From Deinococcus yavapaiensis KR-236 (GTDB lineage: Bacteria > Deinococcota > Deinococci > Deinococcales > Deinococcaceae), in contig NZ_QJSX01000031.1 in NCBI RefSeq assembly GCF_003217515.1, positions 1-22,017 on the forward strand: DNA of 22,017 nucleotides, in the 5' to 3' direction. Made by a program: the position numbers and the translations under genes. Positions 14,823 to 21,920 of this stretch are shown here, in pieces. Each line of letters starts with the position of its first letter. Positions within the stretch are counted from its first letter, which is position 1. The notes below the pieces were generated by a model that had not been told where the DNA came from, made no database searches, and saw nothing but the letters and a program-made list of their open reading frames with translations.

Positions 14823-15017
14823 CGGTGAGTTGGAGGGTTGAACGTGTGGGAAGGCCAGGTGCGAGCAGCTGCGGTGGTTTCTGTACTAACAGAGGCAGAA
14901 CGCCACCACGTGGAAGGCCGGGAGCATCTCTAGTAAGCGCTCCAAAGCCAGCCCAAGGGAAGCCAGGCTTCACGTTCTTCTGGGTGGCGTGAGGTTGGTC
15001 TCCGGTCTTTCACCCCA

Positions 15018-15926
15018 TTACGCTGTGAGTAGGACTTTGTTGCCCGCCGGATCCGTAACGAGGAATCCGCCGGCCTGCTCCTGCACGGAGGCCACACTCT
15101 GTAGGGCCGTCTTCAGGCGCTCGGGGGTGTCGAACCGGATGGTGAAGTACCGGAGTCCGGCGGTACCGGCCGGCGCCTGCGGCCGACCGTGCGTGTGCCC
15201 AGCATTCACTGCAATGCGGTGGCCAAAGGCACCCCCGGCGCTCAGGTCGGCCATGCCGTACTGGGGCAGGTACATGTTGTCCAGAAAGCCCAGGCCCTTG
15301 TAGAACCGGTGGGCGGCCTCCACGTCCGACACGTACAGATGCACGTGCCCCACCTTCGTACCGTCAGCCAGCGGCTGGGTGAAGTTGCGGTCAGACAAAG
15401 CCTTCAGCACAGCCTCAACGTCCAGGGCGGCCGATGCAGCGCGCACGGTGCCGTTGGTATCGACGGCGACCGGGCCCCGGGGACCGAACTCCATGCGAGC
15501 CATGCGCTCGGGCGTTTCCAACGTGACTTCCACGGTGATGCCATCCGGATCTTCCATGTAAAGGGCTTTCGACATCGTGTGGTCCGTGGGGGCGATGGGG
15601 TACCGCTTGGTGATCAGGCGCGCCAGCACCCGGGCGAACTCCACTTCGTTGGAGGGGTGGATCGCCAAGTGGTAGATGCCGCTGTAACCGTTTTTGAAGG
15701 GCGTTTTGGCCGTGGCGTGCAAGACGACCAACGAGGTGCTTTCTGTACCAAGCTCGGCTGTTTCGTCCGTCGCGCTGCGCACTTGGAGGCCGATGTACGA
15801 CTGCCAGAACTCCACGGAGCGTCGCAGGTTGGTCACATCAAGGTGAACGGCGCCGAAGGTCGCGATTTCTTGTCGCGTGAACTTCTGGGCCTGGTCAGAA
15901 CGGACGGGGGTGCTGTTGGTGGTCAT
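15018..15926 (-). CDS. VOC-family extradiol dioxygenase-like protein (CatE-type)
   Basis: The 302-aa protein has two vicinal-oxygen-chelate modules, at about 24-140 and 190-302. Candidate metal ligands are His28 (GAVHLDV), His86 (YHLAIH), Glu133 (GITVEV) and His194/His196 (VGHVHLYVSD). It resembles bacterial catechol-2,3-dioxygenase homologues (CatE, MhqO type) that cleave or detoxify catechols and quinones. The family name does not fix the substrate. ATG 15926 has AGGAG 6 bases upstream; in-frame codons before it are not used. A strong palindrome lies 110 bp upstream. It is a paralogue of the gene at 19748-20674. Confidence 0.88.
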   Translation of the reverse strand: MTTNSTPVRSDQAQKFTRQEIATFGAVHLDVTNLRRSVEFWQSYIGLQVRSATDETAELGTESTSLVVLHATAKTPFKNGYSGIYHLAIHPSNEVEFARVLARLITKRYPIAPTDHTMSKALYMEDPDGITVEVTLETPERMARMEFGPRGPVAVDTNGTVRAASAALDVEAVLKALSDRNFTQPLADGTKVGHVHLYVSDVEAAHRFYKGLGFLDNMYLPQYGMADLSAGGAFGHRIAVNAGHTHGRPQAPAGTAGLRYFTIRFDTPERLKTALQSVASVQEQAGGFLVTDPAGNKVLLTA

Positions 15927-16035
15927 GGTGTTCTCCTGGGGAAGTGACGACGGATGACGGATGGGACAGGTTGGGCGGGGCGGGCGGTGAGGCCTCAGGA
16001 TCAGCGGCAACCGGGAATCCTGCGACTCCTTGCGA

Positions 16036-16059
16036 AATAAGGTGTTTTAACACCTTATT
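16036..16059. promoter_or_regulatory. 24-bp operator-like palindrome upstream of VOC gene
   Basis: AATAAGGTGTT and its exact complement AACACCTTATT flank a TT centre. It lies in AT-rich DNA 110 bp upstream of the VOC start. Inducible catechol and quinone dioxygenases are typically repressed by MarR/DUF24 or TetR-type proteins binding such dyads. Regulator identity is unknown. Confidence 0.65.
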
Positions 16060-16281
16060 GGCATCAAACCAGAGGAAATTTGTTGATTTCCATCGACCGT
16101 ACGCTGCTCCTACTCGACATATTAGATGTTACAACGAATAAATGCAAGGGGTCCACGATCAATCGCAGACCAGATGGCAGTCGGCAAAATCAGTCCTGCA
16201 GCGTACGTGGTCATACTCCGGTGGTGCTGGGGCCGACGTCCAGACGTCACATTCCGGGGCAATGTGGTTCGGGACAGTCCA
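16060..16281. other. Gene-free stretch
   Basis: No convincing frame is seen. It joins host-like DNA to the actinobacterium-like cassette on the right. Confidence 0.4.
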
Positions 16282-16400
16282 TCACACGTCATGCAGGTCG
16301 TGCATGTCCATCAGCTCATCCGTCAGTAGGTGTCGTACCCCGCGCGCCGCGTTGATCGCCGCGAAACGCTCCGCCAGCTCCCGGCCCTGCCCCGCGCGCT
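16282..16400 (-). pseudogene. C-terminal gene fragment, unknown
   Basis: A minus-strand frame ends with KKRAGQGRELAERFAAINA followed by ARGVRHLLTDELMDMHDLHDV. The composition is that of a genuine protein tail. Upstream of about 16400 (rightwards) the frame loses sense at a run of T/A and meets the regulator remnant in the opposite orientation. I cannot name the family. Confidence 0.4.
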
Positions 16401-16417
16401 TTTTTTCTCGGAAGGCT

Positions 16418-16706
16418 GCCGAGCCAGCGGTGTTGCTCAATGCGATCCGCACTGTCGCCGCCGGTGAGGCTCTTCTGTCAAGGGCCGCGACGACCGCGAT
16501 CATCGAACGGTTCCTCGCGCCACGCACGCGAGCGCCGGAGGGGATGCCGTTCACCGCACGCGAGCGCGATCACCGCCCTGATCGCCACCGGGATGTTCGA
16601 CGACGAGATCGCCGACCGACTCGTCGTCAGCATCGCCACCGCGATGGCCCACATTGACCGCGCAATGCCGAAGACGCCGTGCCTTAACGGCCACTCAAAC
16701 ACTTGA
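16418..16706 (+). pseudogene. LuxR/NarL-type response regulator C-terminus, frameshifted
   Basis: The plus strand reads VLLNAIRTVAAGEALLSRA, TTAIIERFLAPRTRAPEG and FTARERD in one frame. It then reads ITALIATGMFDDEIADRLVV and SIATAMAHIDRAMPK in another. This is the linker and the C-terminal helix-turn-helix of NarL-family regulators, which usually read 'LTxREREVLxLIAxGxSNxEIAxxLVVSxATVKTHVxRxMxK'. The receiver domain is missing and a frameshift sits near 16565. The style is actinobacterial. It is a remnant, probably of the regulator that accompanied the following cassette. Confidence 0.7.
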
Positions 16707-16810
16707 AAGTTGAAGTGACCTACTCTAAGGAGGCTTCAAACACGAAACATCCTCGTCTGGAGTCCCGTCAGGCTCGGCGCCTGACCCCGCGCCACTGAAC
16801 AGGAGAAGCC

Positions 16811-17179
16811 ATGACTCTCAGCACCGACCACGCCTTCACCAGCCGCGACGACGTCGCGGCAACGGCGCCGGTCCGCTACGACAAACAACGGCTCTCCCAC
16901 CTCAGCCGAAAGGTCGAGTGCGTCACCGACGGCAACGTCCACACCGCCACCGGTCAGTGCACTGCGCGGATCGTGGTGGGCAATGACGTTCTGACGCTGC
17001 TTGCCGCCGATCAGACGCAGGTCGAGCTGGCACGCATCAAGGACGCGCTCGGCAGCCACCTTGAACGGTTCGGCCACTACGTAGCGCTCACAGCAAACTG
17101 GGACCGTCGTAACCCTCGGCCGGCAGTCGCCCACTCGGCCGACGGAACCTCTCTGTCAGTCATGGAGAGAACACCATGA
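16811..17179 (+). CDS. DUF2218-domain protein
   Basis: The 122-aa protein has an AGGAG ribosome-binding site 6 bases before its ATG. It contains AATAPVRYDKQRLSHLSRKV, TATGQCTARIVVGNDVLTLL AA and LARIKDALGSHLERFGHYVALTANW in order. I assign it to DUF2218, a small domain common in actinobacteria whose function is unknown. The part after residue about 97 (DRRNPRPAVAHSADGTSLSV) looks like a low-complexity tail. Its stop overlaps the next start (ATGA), so it is the first gene of a coupled set. The closest style is streptomycete, which supports transfer. Confidence 0.75.
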   Translation: MTLSTDHAFTSRDDVAATAPVRYDKQRLSHLSRKVECVTDGNVHTATGQCTARIVVGNDVLTLLAADQTQVELARIKDALGSHLERFGHYVALTANWDRRNPRPAVAHSADGTSLSVMERTP

Positions 17180-17565
17180 GCACAGATGTCACTCCGGACG
17201 CCAAGCGAGTCGTCCTCGACTTCTTCGAGTTGGCTTTCGTCCAGCGCCAGGCCGCGCGGGCGGCAGAACAGTACCTCGGCACGACTTACACCCAGCACAA
17301 CCCGACAGCCCCGGACGGCCCGGAGGTCTTCCCGGCCCTGATCGGCGGCCTCTTCGCCCAGGCGCCGGAAGCATCGTTTCACCTCAAACGAGTCATCGCC
17401 GAGGACGACCACGTGGTCCTCCACTACAACCTCCAGATGTTCCCGGGCGACCTCGGCCAGGCAGTCGTCGACATCTTCCGTGTCGAGGACGGACGGATCG
17501 TGGAGCACTGGGACGTCATACAGCCGGTCCCGGCCGAGTCGCGCAACGACAACGGAATGTTCTGA
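17176..17565 (+). CDS. SnoaL-like polyketide-cyclase-fold protein (NTF2 superfamily)
   Basis: The 129-aa cytoplasmic protein has the single-domain alpha+beta barrel pattern: VVLDFFELAFVQRQAARAAE, YTQHNPTAPDGPEVFPALI, HLKRVIAEDDHVVLHYNL and VVDIFRVEDGRIVEHWDVIQ. The last motif (IFRxEDGxIxEHWDVIQ) is a hallmark of SnoaL-like hydrolase/isomerase relatives. The start overlaps the DUF2218 stop by four bases. It is followed 70 bp on by another member of the same superfamily. A substrate cannot be inferred. Confidence 0.85.
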   Translation: MSTDVTPDAKRVVLDFFELAFVQRQAARAAEQYLGTTYTQHNPTAPDGPEVFPALIGGLFAQAPEASFHLKRVIAEDDHVVLHYNLQMFPGDLGQAVVDIFRVEDGRIVEHWDVIQPVPAESRNDNGMF

Positions 17566-17635
17566 GCACAAGCACCACGGCATGACCTGCTGCGGATCCG
17601 CGAGCGGCTCAGCCACAAACCGCAAGGAGAGCACC

Positions 17636-18049
17636 ATGAGCAGCACGACCGAAGACAACAAGACACTCGTCCGCAAGTTCTACGAGGCCTACAACGGTGG
17701 CGACCTCCAGAGCGCATTCGACACCTACATCTCCCAGGACCTCGTCAACCACACGAACGGTGGGGCGATGGACCGTCAGTTGTGGATGCAGTCCGACCTT
17801 GCCGCGAAGGTGGCCATGCCCGACCAGACGATGACGATCCTGGGTCAAGCTGCGGACGGCGACAAGGTCTTCACCCACTGGGTCCTCGTCGGCACCCACA
17901 CCGGCAGCGACTTCTTCGGTGTGCCCGCCAGCGGCAGGGCGACTCGCCTTGAGGCGGTCGCCGTGGACGTCGTCCGGGACGGAAAGATCGTGGAGCACAA
18001 CGCCGTCGGCGACTTCTCCGCCTTCATGGCCCAGCTCACCGGCGAGTAG
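17636..18049 (+). CDS. Ester cyclase-like SnoaL family protein
   Basis: The 137-aa protein starts at an ATG with AAGGAG 7 bases upstream. It contains NKTLVRKFYEAYNGGDLQSA, FDTYISQDLVNHTNGGAMDR, HWVLVGTHTGSDFFGVPASG and VVRDGKIVEHNAVGDFSAFM. This matches ester-cyclase-type SnoaL proteins (fold as in the anthracycline cyclase), typically 130-150 aa. It is related to, but clearly diverged from, the preceding gene. Host-foreign codon style and the flanking remnants suggest acquisition from an actinobacterium. The chemical role is unknown. Confidence 0.85.
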   Translation: MSSTTEDNKTLVRKFYEAYNGGDLQSAFDTYISQDLVNHTNGGAMDRQLWMQSDLAAKVAMPDQTMTILGQAADGDKVFTHWVLVGTHTGSDFFGVPASGRATRLEAVAVDVVRDGKIVEHNAVGDFSAFMAQLTGE

Positions 18050-18089
18050 TCGCGGAGACAGGACGCAGGTCCTCTGATCAGCTACACGA

Positions 18090-18374
18090 GTGGCCGTCTC
18101 GGTCGTTGTGGGTGCTGGCCCGCAGCGTGCTGGATGCCGCAGGGGGAGAATTCCGCCGGTGGCTCACCGACAACGCGCAGTGGCACCGGAAGTGACTGGC
18201 GGTCAATGACCGCTGGTTTCCTTCGAGCAAGCTGTGCGGGGAGTGCGGCAGCATCAACGGAACCTGACTTTGTGCGACCGGGAGTGGACGCGCGAATGCG
18301 GGGCTGTCCACGACCATGACTTCAATGCCGCTCGGAACATCGCACGGGAAGGACCTCGCAAATCGAGGTCGTAG
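18090..18374 (+). pseudogene. tnpB: TnpB (IS200/IS605 OrfB) C-terminal remnant
   Basis: The frame reads LARSVLDAAGGEFRRWLTDN, then DRWFPSSKLCGECGSINGT, then after a shift LCDREWTRECGAVHDHDFNA ARNIAREGPRKSRS. These are the DRWFPSSK motif and the zinc ribbon of TnpB, an RNA-guided nuclease of IS200/IS605 elements. Stop codons interrupt it after HRK and after NGT, and a frameshift follows the second. One zinc ligand has gone (CxCG is now RECG) and DRD has become DHD. The N-terminal two thirds are missing. It marks the right edge of the foreign cassette. Confidence 0.8.
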
Positions 18375-18577
18375 GGCATAAGACCTCGTAAAACGCTCGG
18401 GGAGAAGGCGTAAGACCTGCAACAGCCGGCAGCCTTCGCGAGACCGCGAGAATCCAACGACTTCATTCGCTGGATTCTCGACTTGGGTTTCGTCCGATAG
18501 TCAGTCACTCCTGGTGTTCCACACAAATGAGGCAGCTGGACCAACCTCATGGGTTGGTCCAGCTGCCGGGAAGGGAA
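18375..18577. other. Region 3' of TnpB remnant
   Basis: No gene is seen. The region holds the hairpin at 18447-18480, as expected for an IS200/IS605 right end, where the guide-RNA scaffold of TnpB normally also lies. It ends next to the convergent MDR gene. Confidence 0.45.
18447..18480. repeat. Inverted repeat, likely IS200/IS605 right-end hairpin
   Basis: Ten-base perfect arms CGAGAATCCA and TGGATTCTCG enclose a 14-nt loop about 75 bp beyond the TnpB stop. IS200/IS605 elements carry such subterminal hairpins for recognition by TnpA. An alternative is a transcription terminator, but no T-tract follows. Confidence 0.5.
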
Positions 18578-19693
18578 TCAGTTGTCGAGCGTGACGACGA
18601 GCTTCCCGCTCGCCCCACCCGTGGCCAGACGGCCCAAGCCCTCGGCCGCCCGGTCGAGCGGCAGCACGTCGGACACGACGACCTTCAGCGTTCCAGCGGC
18701 CGCTTGCTCGGCGAGCGGCGCGAGCACGTCACGCGTCGGGCGGCTCATCACCGGCGTGCCCGTCACGCCAGCCGCGCTCAACGACGCTTCGTCCGGCATC
18801 GCCGCGAGGCTCGAAATCCGGCCGCCACGGCGCACGGCGGCCAGCGGAACACCCGCCGGATCCATGCCATGCAAGTTGATCATCGCGTCCACGCCGTTCG
18901 GGTACGCCGCGCGAACTTGCTCGGCGACCGAACCGGCCGTGAAGTCGATGACTTTGGACGCGCCGAGTCCCGTGAGGCGGGCGGCATCGCTGGCTTTGCC
19001 GGTCGCGACGACCGTCACGCCCCGAGCGGCGAGCAGTTGCACGACGAAGGACCCCACGCCGCCCGACGCGCCGTTGACGAGCACGGTCTGACCGGCTTGC
19101 GGGCTGATCGCGTCGATGACTTGCACGGCGGACGCGCCGGCGAGCGGCAAGGCGGCGGCCGTGGTGAAGTCCAACTTGGCGGGCTTCTTGGTGACGGCGT
19201 CGGCGGGCAACAGCGCGAGTTCGGCGAGCGTCCCGGCGGAGATGGGCGGCGCGAGCAACACGTGCCCCAGCACCTCGTCTCCGACGGCGACGTGATCGAC
19301 GCCCGCCCCGACGGCTTCGACGATGCCGGCGGCGTCACGTCCCAGCACCACGGGGTACTCGTGCGGAAAGCCCCAGTGGGTCAGCATGCCCGCCGCGACC
19401 GCGTTGTCGATGGGGTTGAGGCCGGCGGCCTTCACGCGAATCAGGACGGTGCCTTCGCTGGGCGTGGGGGTCGGGATGTCGGAAAGCTGGGGTTGTTCGC
19501 CGGCGGCGGGAACGTGCAGGGCGCGCATGTGGGACTCCTTCTTGGTGAGGGGAGCGGGGGTGGGCGTGACGGGCGTGGCTGGGCCGGTCGAGGGGGACGG
19601 GACGGTTGAGGTGGACTCGGTGGTGCGCTGGCGGTTGAGGTACCAGACAGCACCGGCGGCAGCGGCGAGAAGCACGAGGGTAAATCGGAACAT
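18578..19693 (-). CDS. MDR quinone-reductase-like enzyme with N-terminal membrane anchor
   Basis: The 371-aa long form has a hydrophobic helix at about 3-18 (FRFTLVLLAAAAGAVWYL), then a Thr/Ser/Pro-rich linker to about 50, then a complete medium-chain dehydrogenase domain. In the domain, GRDAAGIVEAVGAGV, a NADP(H) motif GASGGVG and the missing zinc-binding cysteines place it with zinc-free quinone oxidoreductases. The ATG at 19693 has GGAGG upstream. A second in-frame ATG at 19528 has its own GGAG site and would give a 316-aa soluble enzyme of normal length (GASGGVG at 153-159). It follows the VOC gene by 54 bp in an apparent operon. Quinone or enone reduction is likely. Confidence 0.85.
   Translation of the reverse strand: MFRFTLVLLAAAAGAVWYLNRQRTTESTSTVPSPSTGPATPVTPTPAPLTKKESHMRALHVPAAGEQPQLSDIPTPTPSEGTVLIRVKAAGLNPIDNAVAAGMLTHWGFPHEYPVVLGRDAAGIVEAVGAGVDHVAVGDEVLGHVLLAPPISAGTLAELALLPADAVTKKPAKLDFTTAAALPLAGASAVQVIDAISPQAGQTVLVNGASGGVGSFVVQLLAARGVTVVATGKASDAARLTGLGASKVIDFTAGSVAEQVRAAYPNGVDAMINLHGMDPAGVPLAAVRRGGRISSLAAMPDEASLSAAGVTGTPVMSRPTRDVLAPLAEQAAAGTLKVVVSDVLPLDRAAEGLGRLATGGASGKLVVTLDN
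19519..19540 (-). promoter_or_regulatory. Internal ribosome-binding site and second start in MDR gene
   Basis: AAGGAGTCCCAC directly precedes ATG at 19528, in frame with the longer gene. Conventional MDR enzymes begin here (MRALHVPAAG). Both this site and the upstream one look functional, suggesting two products, or a recent fusion of an anchor to an older gene. Confidence 0.6.
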
Positions 19694-19747
19694 GAGGTCC
19701 TCCAATGGACGCGGGAAGTGAGCGAGGTGGGGTGACGCGGCCGTTGG

Positions 19748-20674
19748 TCAGTCGAGGGCGGTGAGCGCGCTCTCGACCGTGGAGGGAGCCGAGCGCAACA
19801 ACACCCGGTTCCCGGCAGCGTCCCGGACGACCGGCCCTGCGGGCGTTTCGTGCACCGCGATGCTGGCGTTCTTCAATCGCGCTGTGACCGCGTCGAGTTC
19901 TTGTGCGCTCGACAGTTCGATCACGTAGTGCCGCAGTCCCAGCGCCCCTTGCGGAGGGGTCGGTCCGCCCGCGCTGTGCCAAGCGTTGTTGCCGACGTGG
20001 TGGTGGTAGCCGCCAGCGCCCGCGAACACAGCTCCCATGTCGTCAAAGCCGATGTCGAAGCCCAAGACGCTTTCGTAGAAGGCGCGGGTGGCGCGCGGGT
20101 CGCTCATCTTGAGGTGCACGTGTCCCATGCGCGTGCCAATCGGCGCGCCCTTCCAGCCCGCGTCATCGTCGGCGAGCGTGCCGAGCAGACCTTGAATGTC
20201 GATGGCCTTGCGCTCGGCGGCGTCGGCGGTGAACTTGCCGTCCTTGAACGGCCACTGTTCCTGAGGCCAATCCGTGTACATCTCGATGCCGTTGCCTTCG
20301 GGGTCGTTGAAGTAGAACGCTTCGTGCGTGAGGTGGTCCGACTGCCCGAGCCGCAAGTTCAGCGCGGCGGCGTGCTTCAGCCAGCGGGCGAGGTCGGGGC
20401 GGGTGGGGAACGCGATGGCGAGGTGGTACAGGCCGGTGGCGTTGGAGGGCGGTGTGGGCGCGTGGGGGTCGCGGCGCAGCGTGACCAGCGGGTGTCCGTC
20501 GGGCGTGCCCAGCACCGCGCGTTCCTCGTCTTGAGCCAGCAAGGTCAGGCCGATGACGCCTTGGTAGAAGCGGGTGACGACGCTGAGGTTATGGACGGTC
20601 AAGGCGACTTCGCCGAGGGTCAACTTCGGGTCGATGCGTGCGGCGTGCGCGGCTTGTGCGGTGGGGTGGGTCAT
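19748..20674 (-). CDS. VOC-family catechol-2,3-dioxygenase-like protein (CatE-type)
   Basis: The 308-aa protein has two VOC modules, at about 20-140 and 180-300. Candidate metal ligands are the histidines in LYHLAIAFP and MGHVHLKMSD, and the acid in GNGIEMYTDWPQEQWPF. The latter motif and GLRHYVIEL are characteristic of CatE/YfiE-type ring-cleaving dioxygenases. ATG 20674 has AGGAG 8 bases upstream. It lies 28 bp after the solute-binding gene and 54 bp before the MDR gene, all minus strand. Its paralogue is at 15018-15926. Likely roles are catechol ring cleavage or detoxification of aromatic/quinone compounds; the exact substrate is unknown. Confidence 0.9.
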   Translation of the reverse strand: MTHPTAQAAHAARIDPKLTLGEVALTVHNLSVVTRFYQGVIGLTLLAQDEERAVLGTPDGHPLVTLRRDPHAPTPPSNATGLYHLAIAFPTRPDLARWLKHAAALNLRLGQSDHLTHEAFYFNDPEGNGIEMYTDWPQEQWPFKDGKFTADAAERKAIDIQGLLGTLADDDAGWKGAPIGTRMGHVHLKMSDPRATRAFYESVLGFDIGFDDMGAVFAGAGGYHHHVGNNAWHSAGGPTPPQGALGLRHYVIELSSAQELDAVTARLKNASIAVHETPAGPVVRDAAGNRVLLRSAPSTVESALTALD

Positions 20675-20702
20675 GGCGGGGGCTCCTGTCAGCACGTGAG
20701 GA

Positions 20703-21794
20703 TCAGCGACCGTCAACGAGGGGCGAAGGGCCTTGGGGGGTGCCGATATAACGTTCGATTTGGAGCCGGAAGCGTTCCACGGTAGCGCGATCCCTCATGA
20801 ACGCTTTGAAGTCGGTGTGGTTGGTGTTGTATTCCGACAAGGGCTTCCATCCTTGAGGAGCGGGGAGGTCGTTGCGGATGGGCCAGAAGGGGGCGTTCGC
20901 TTGGAATTCCTTGCTGAGCAAGAAGGACAGGAACAGTTTTGCTGCGGCCGGATGCTTGGCGTCTTTGAAGATGGCGGCCGTTTGAGCCCACGTCAAAAAG
21001 GAGTCGGTGCGTGGAACGTTGAAGCGCAAAGGCAGGTTCGGCACGGGAACGAGTGGGAAGGCCGTGGTGAACGACACCGTGCCCGGCTCTTGCAGCAGCG
21101 TCGGAATGGGTGTGGCTGAGCCACGGACCCAACGCACGTCCTGCGCCAGCAATCGGTCCATGTACGTCCAGCCGTACTTCTGGATGATCTTGTAGAACTG
21201 GTACAGCACGGCGTCGTCATCGTTCGGGTACACCAGGACGATCTTGCCCTTCCATTTCGGATCGAGGTAATCGATCGCGTCGAGGGGAGCTTGATCTGCC
21301 GGAGTCGCGGCTACGTTCGAGACGTTCGAGAAGCTGTAGATGAGCATGCCGGTGTAGGCGCCGCTGACGTCTTTGAATTTCGCGGGGACCTGATTCCAGC
21401 CGACGGGTTTGTACGGCAGCAGGGCACCTTGGGATTTCCAACGATCGAAGTTGTGAAGTGTCTGCAAAAGAGCGACGTCTGTGGACACGTTCTTGGATGC
21501 CAACTGCTGGTCGATTCGGCCCTCGTGGTACTTGCTGAGGTCGACCGTCACTTTGATGTTCACGCCTGGGAACGCTGCCTTGAAGGCTTGGACTGTGGCG
21601 TCCTGCTGGTTGACTTCATCGCCGCCCGCGAGCACTTCGAGGGTGCCGCCTTCCTTGAGGGCGGCTTGATAAAGCTCGGGGAGAGTCCGGCCCTCTCCGT
21701 CGCGTTCCACACGGGCGTTGGGTGCCACTTGAGCCAACGCGGCCGTGCTGCTGAGCAGGAGGATTGAGGTGAGGTGGATCAGTGCACGGGTCAT
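20703..21794 (-). CDS. ABC transporter solute-binding protein (FbpA/PotD-like)
   Basis: The 363-aa secreted protein has a Sec signal at 1-22 (MTRALIHLTSILLLSSTAALA, cleaved before QVAP). The mature part includes GGTLEVLAGGDEVNQQDATV, FKAAFPGVNIKVTVDLSKY, SFSNVSNVAATPADQAPLD and LDPKWKGKIVLVYPNDDDAV. This is the SBP_bac_6/8-like fold used for iron(III), thiamine, polyamine or aminophosphonate uptake. No tyrosine pair typical of iron binding can be placed with confidence, so the ligand is open. ATG 21794 has AGGAG 7 bases upstream. It heads a minus-strand run with the VOC and MDR genes and no permease is adjacent in the window, so either it was recruited or its permeases are elsewhere. Confidence 0.85.
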   Translation of the reverse strand: MTRALIHLTSILLLSSTAALAQVAPNARVERDGEGRTLPELYQAALKEGGTLEVLAGGDEVNQQDATVQAFKAAFPGVNIKVTVDLSKYHEGRIDQQLASKNVSTDVALLQTLHNFDRWKSQGALLPYKPVGWNQVPAKFKDVSGAYTGMLIYSFSNVSNVAATPADQAPLDAIDYLDPKWKGKIVLVYPNDDDAVLYQFYKIIQKYGWTYMDRLLAQDVRWVRGSATPIPTLLQEPGTVSFTTAFPLVPVPNLPLRFNVPRTDSFLTWAQTAAIFKDAKHPAAAKLFLSFLLSKEFQANAPFWPIRNDLPAPQGWKPLSEYNTNHTDFKAFMRDRATVERFRLQIERYIGTPQGPSPLVDGR

Positions 21795-21920
21795 GGTGGT
21801 CTCCTACGGTGGGGAAAGCGCGAGTGGAAGTAACGAGCGGATCAACGGATGTAAGTCTCGGAGTTCCTGATTTCCTCAACTTCGTACTTTGAAGAAAGAT
21901 TTGATACGTCGGAAGAAGCT
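21795..21920. other. Upstream region of the solute-binding gene
   Basis: It is AT-richer than its surroundings and should hold the operon's promoter. TTTGAAG occurs here as in the palindrome at 5431-5452, but without a matching arm. I cannot define a -35/-10 pair. Confidence 0.3.

Larger units (their letters stand above)
14640..15017. other. Intergenic region with palindromes
   Basis: It serves as the upstream region of the minus-strand membrane operon and the 3' flank of the VOC gene. It holds a GCCGAG-AGG-CTCGGC hairpin (14715-14729) and two adjacent dyads at 14787-14822. A plus-strand open frame (14738-14992) has no plausible protein composition. Between about 14850 and 15000 the DNA looks like mobile-element debris, but I cannot assign it. 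Confidence 0.45.

Noticed and set aside
14738..14992. A plus-strand frame possibly related to a transposase end
   Set aside because: No motif supports it and the composition is poor. I could not confirm TnpB or any other family.
18527..19609. A 360-aa plus-strand open frame
   Set aside because: It is antisense to the MDR gene, is Gly/Arg/His-rich and has no domain. High GC content produces long antisense frames.
19850..20785. A 311-aa plus-strand open frame
   Set aside because: It is antisense to the second VOC dioxygenase, which has a clear family match and ribosome-binding site.
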